From Acidobacteriota bacterium (lineage in GTDB: Bacteria; Acidobacteriota; Terriglobia; UBA7540), in assembly GCA_021817045.1 (NCBI GenBank), contig JAKAWG010000043.1:1-41683 (forward strand): 41,683 nucleotides of DNA, read 5' to 3'. Positions 41,563-41,683 of the stretch are shown here, piece by piece. The position numbers were made by a program, and so were the translations under genes. Numbering within the stretch: position 1 is the first letter of the stretch; each line of letters starts with the position of its first letter. The notes under the pieces were generated by a model. That model made no database searches and was not told the origin of the DNA. It saw only the letters and a list, made by a program, of their open reading frames with translations.

Positions 41563-41683
41563 GTGTCCCGTCCCACGTAATTATTTACAATAGGACGAGA
41601 TTGTGATTTAATGGGCGCATGTTCACACGCGCCCCTGCTCTTGTGCTCGACGATGCTCAAAGACGACAGTTGGAAGCCTGGGC
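41563..41683 (+). mobile_element. IS630-family insertion sequence, left end (partial)
   Basis: A TA dinucleotide at 41561-41562, the target of IS630 elements, is followed by GTGTCCCGTCCC, a likely start of the terminal inverted repeat, and 57 bp before a transposase start codon. The rest of the element lies beyond the window. Confidence 0.6.
41620..41683 (+). CDS. IS630-family transposase, N-terminal fragment
   Basis: Twenty-one codons from ATG 41620 to the window end read MFTRAPALVLDDAQRRQLEA and a Trp. This matches the start of the helix-turn-helix domain of IS630-type transposases, which opens with the pattern APxLxLxxxQRxxLExW. The DDE catalytic domain is out of view. Confidence 0.65.

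Noticed and set aside
1..41683. CRISPR array, tRNA or rRNA genes
   Set aside because: No regularly spaced direct repeats, no tRNA T-arm with matching acceptor stem, and no rRNA sequence were seen by eye.

Overview
The window looks like a chromosomal segment of a soil or sediment bacterium close to Acidobacteriota. The signs are moderately high GC, a PEP-CTERM exported protein, several secreted glycoside hydrolases (GH29, GH172, agarase-like), a CtaB/DUF420 pair, and GC-rich REP-like palindromes between genes. The phylum is an inference; there is no rRNA or tRNA in the window to confirm it.

Left edge (1-4515, minus strand): a DUF262 protein, a DUF3696-like AAA ATPase and a third gene that runs off the window form a tightly coupled defence-like operon. 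It is joined to the truncated 5' part of a MacB/FtsX-type ABC permease gene whose ATPase partner is intact, so the edge of an insertion (or an assembly junction) lies near 3080. A coupled pair follows: a small conserved-looking protein and an exported M48 metalloprotease (4846-6919).

Region 7.5-13.4 kb (plus strand): a PEP-CTERM protein, a DUF4405 membrane cytochrome, a receiver domain without its phosphorylation site, a small unknown protein, and a histidine kinase/NtrC-type regulator pair. Upstream of both the PEP-CTERM gene and the DUF4405 gene I find the same arrangement: two 16-bp dyads 31-32 bp apart followed by a -24/-12 sigma-54 promoter. This points to one small sigma-54 regulon encoded beside its own two-component system. 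A 133-bp highly folded inverted-repeat element lies just before the kinase.

Region 13.9-19.6 kb (plus strand): M19 dipeptidase, SDR, a SenA-like selenoneine synthase, a SenB-like selenosugar synthase and a Gfo/Idh/MocA oxidoreductase. No SenC (SelD-like) gene adjoins them. A possible small RNA with a promoter, a closing stem and a 15-bp bidirectional terminator follows at 19431-19592.

Region 19.7-27.2 kb (mostly minus): GH172, bioA, an agarase-like hydrolase, a zinc-ribbon/DUF4870 membrane protein (plus), and bioB-bioF-bioD. A BirA-type biotin operator overlaps a TATAAT box upstream of bioB. A REP element has been read into the end of bioF.

Region 27.3-34.2 kb: Tat-exported GH29 alpha-fucosidase-like protein, a UvrC-like protein with a decayed GIY-YIG domain, an SDR, then a divergent dtnK/otnK-pdxA2 operon for four-carbon sugar acids.

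Right end (34.2-41.7 kb): DUF420 and CtaB (heme-copper oxidase maturation), a small membrane protein, recG, rsmD, a LysE-like exporter, a ThuA-domain protein, a RelBE-type toxin-antitoxin pair with a palindromic operator, a PfpI/DJ-1 protein, and the first bases of an IS630-family element inserted next to a REP sequence. No CRISPR array, tRNA or rRNA was seen.
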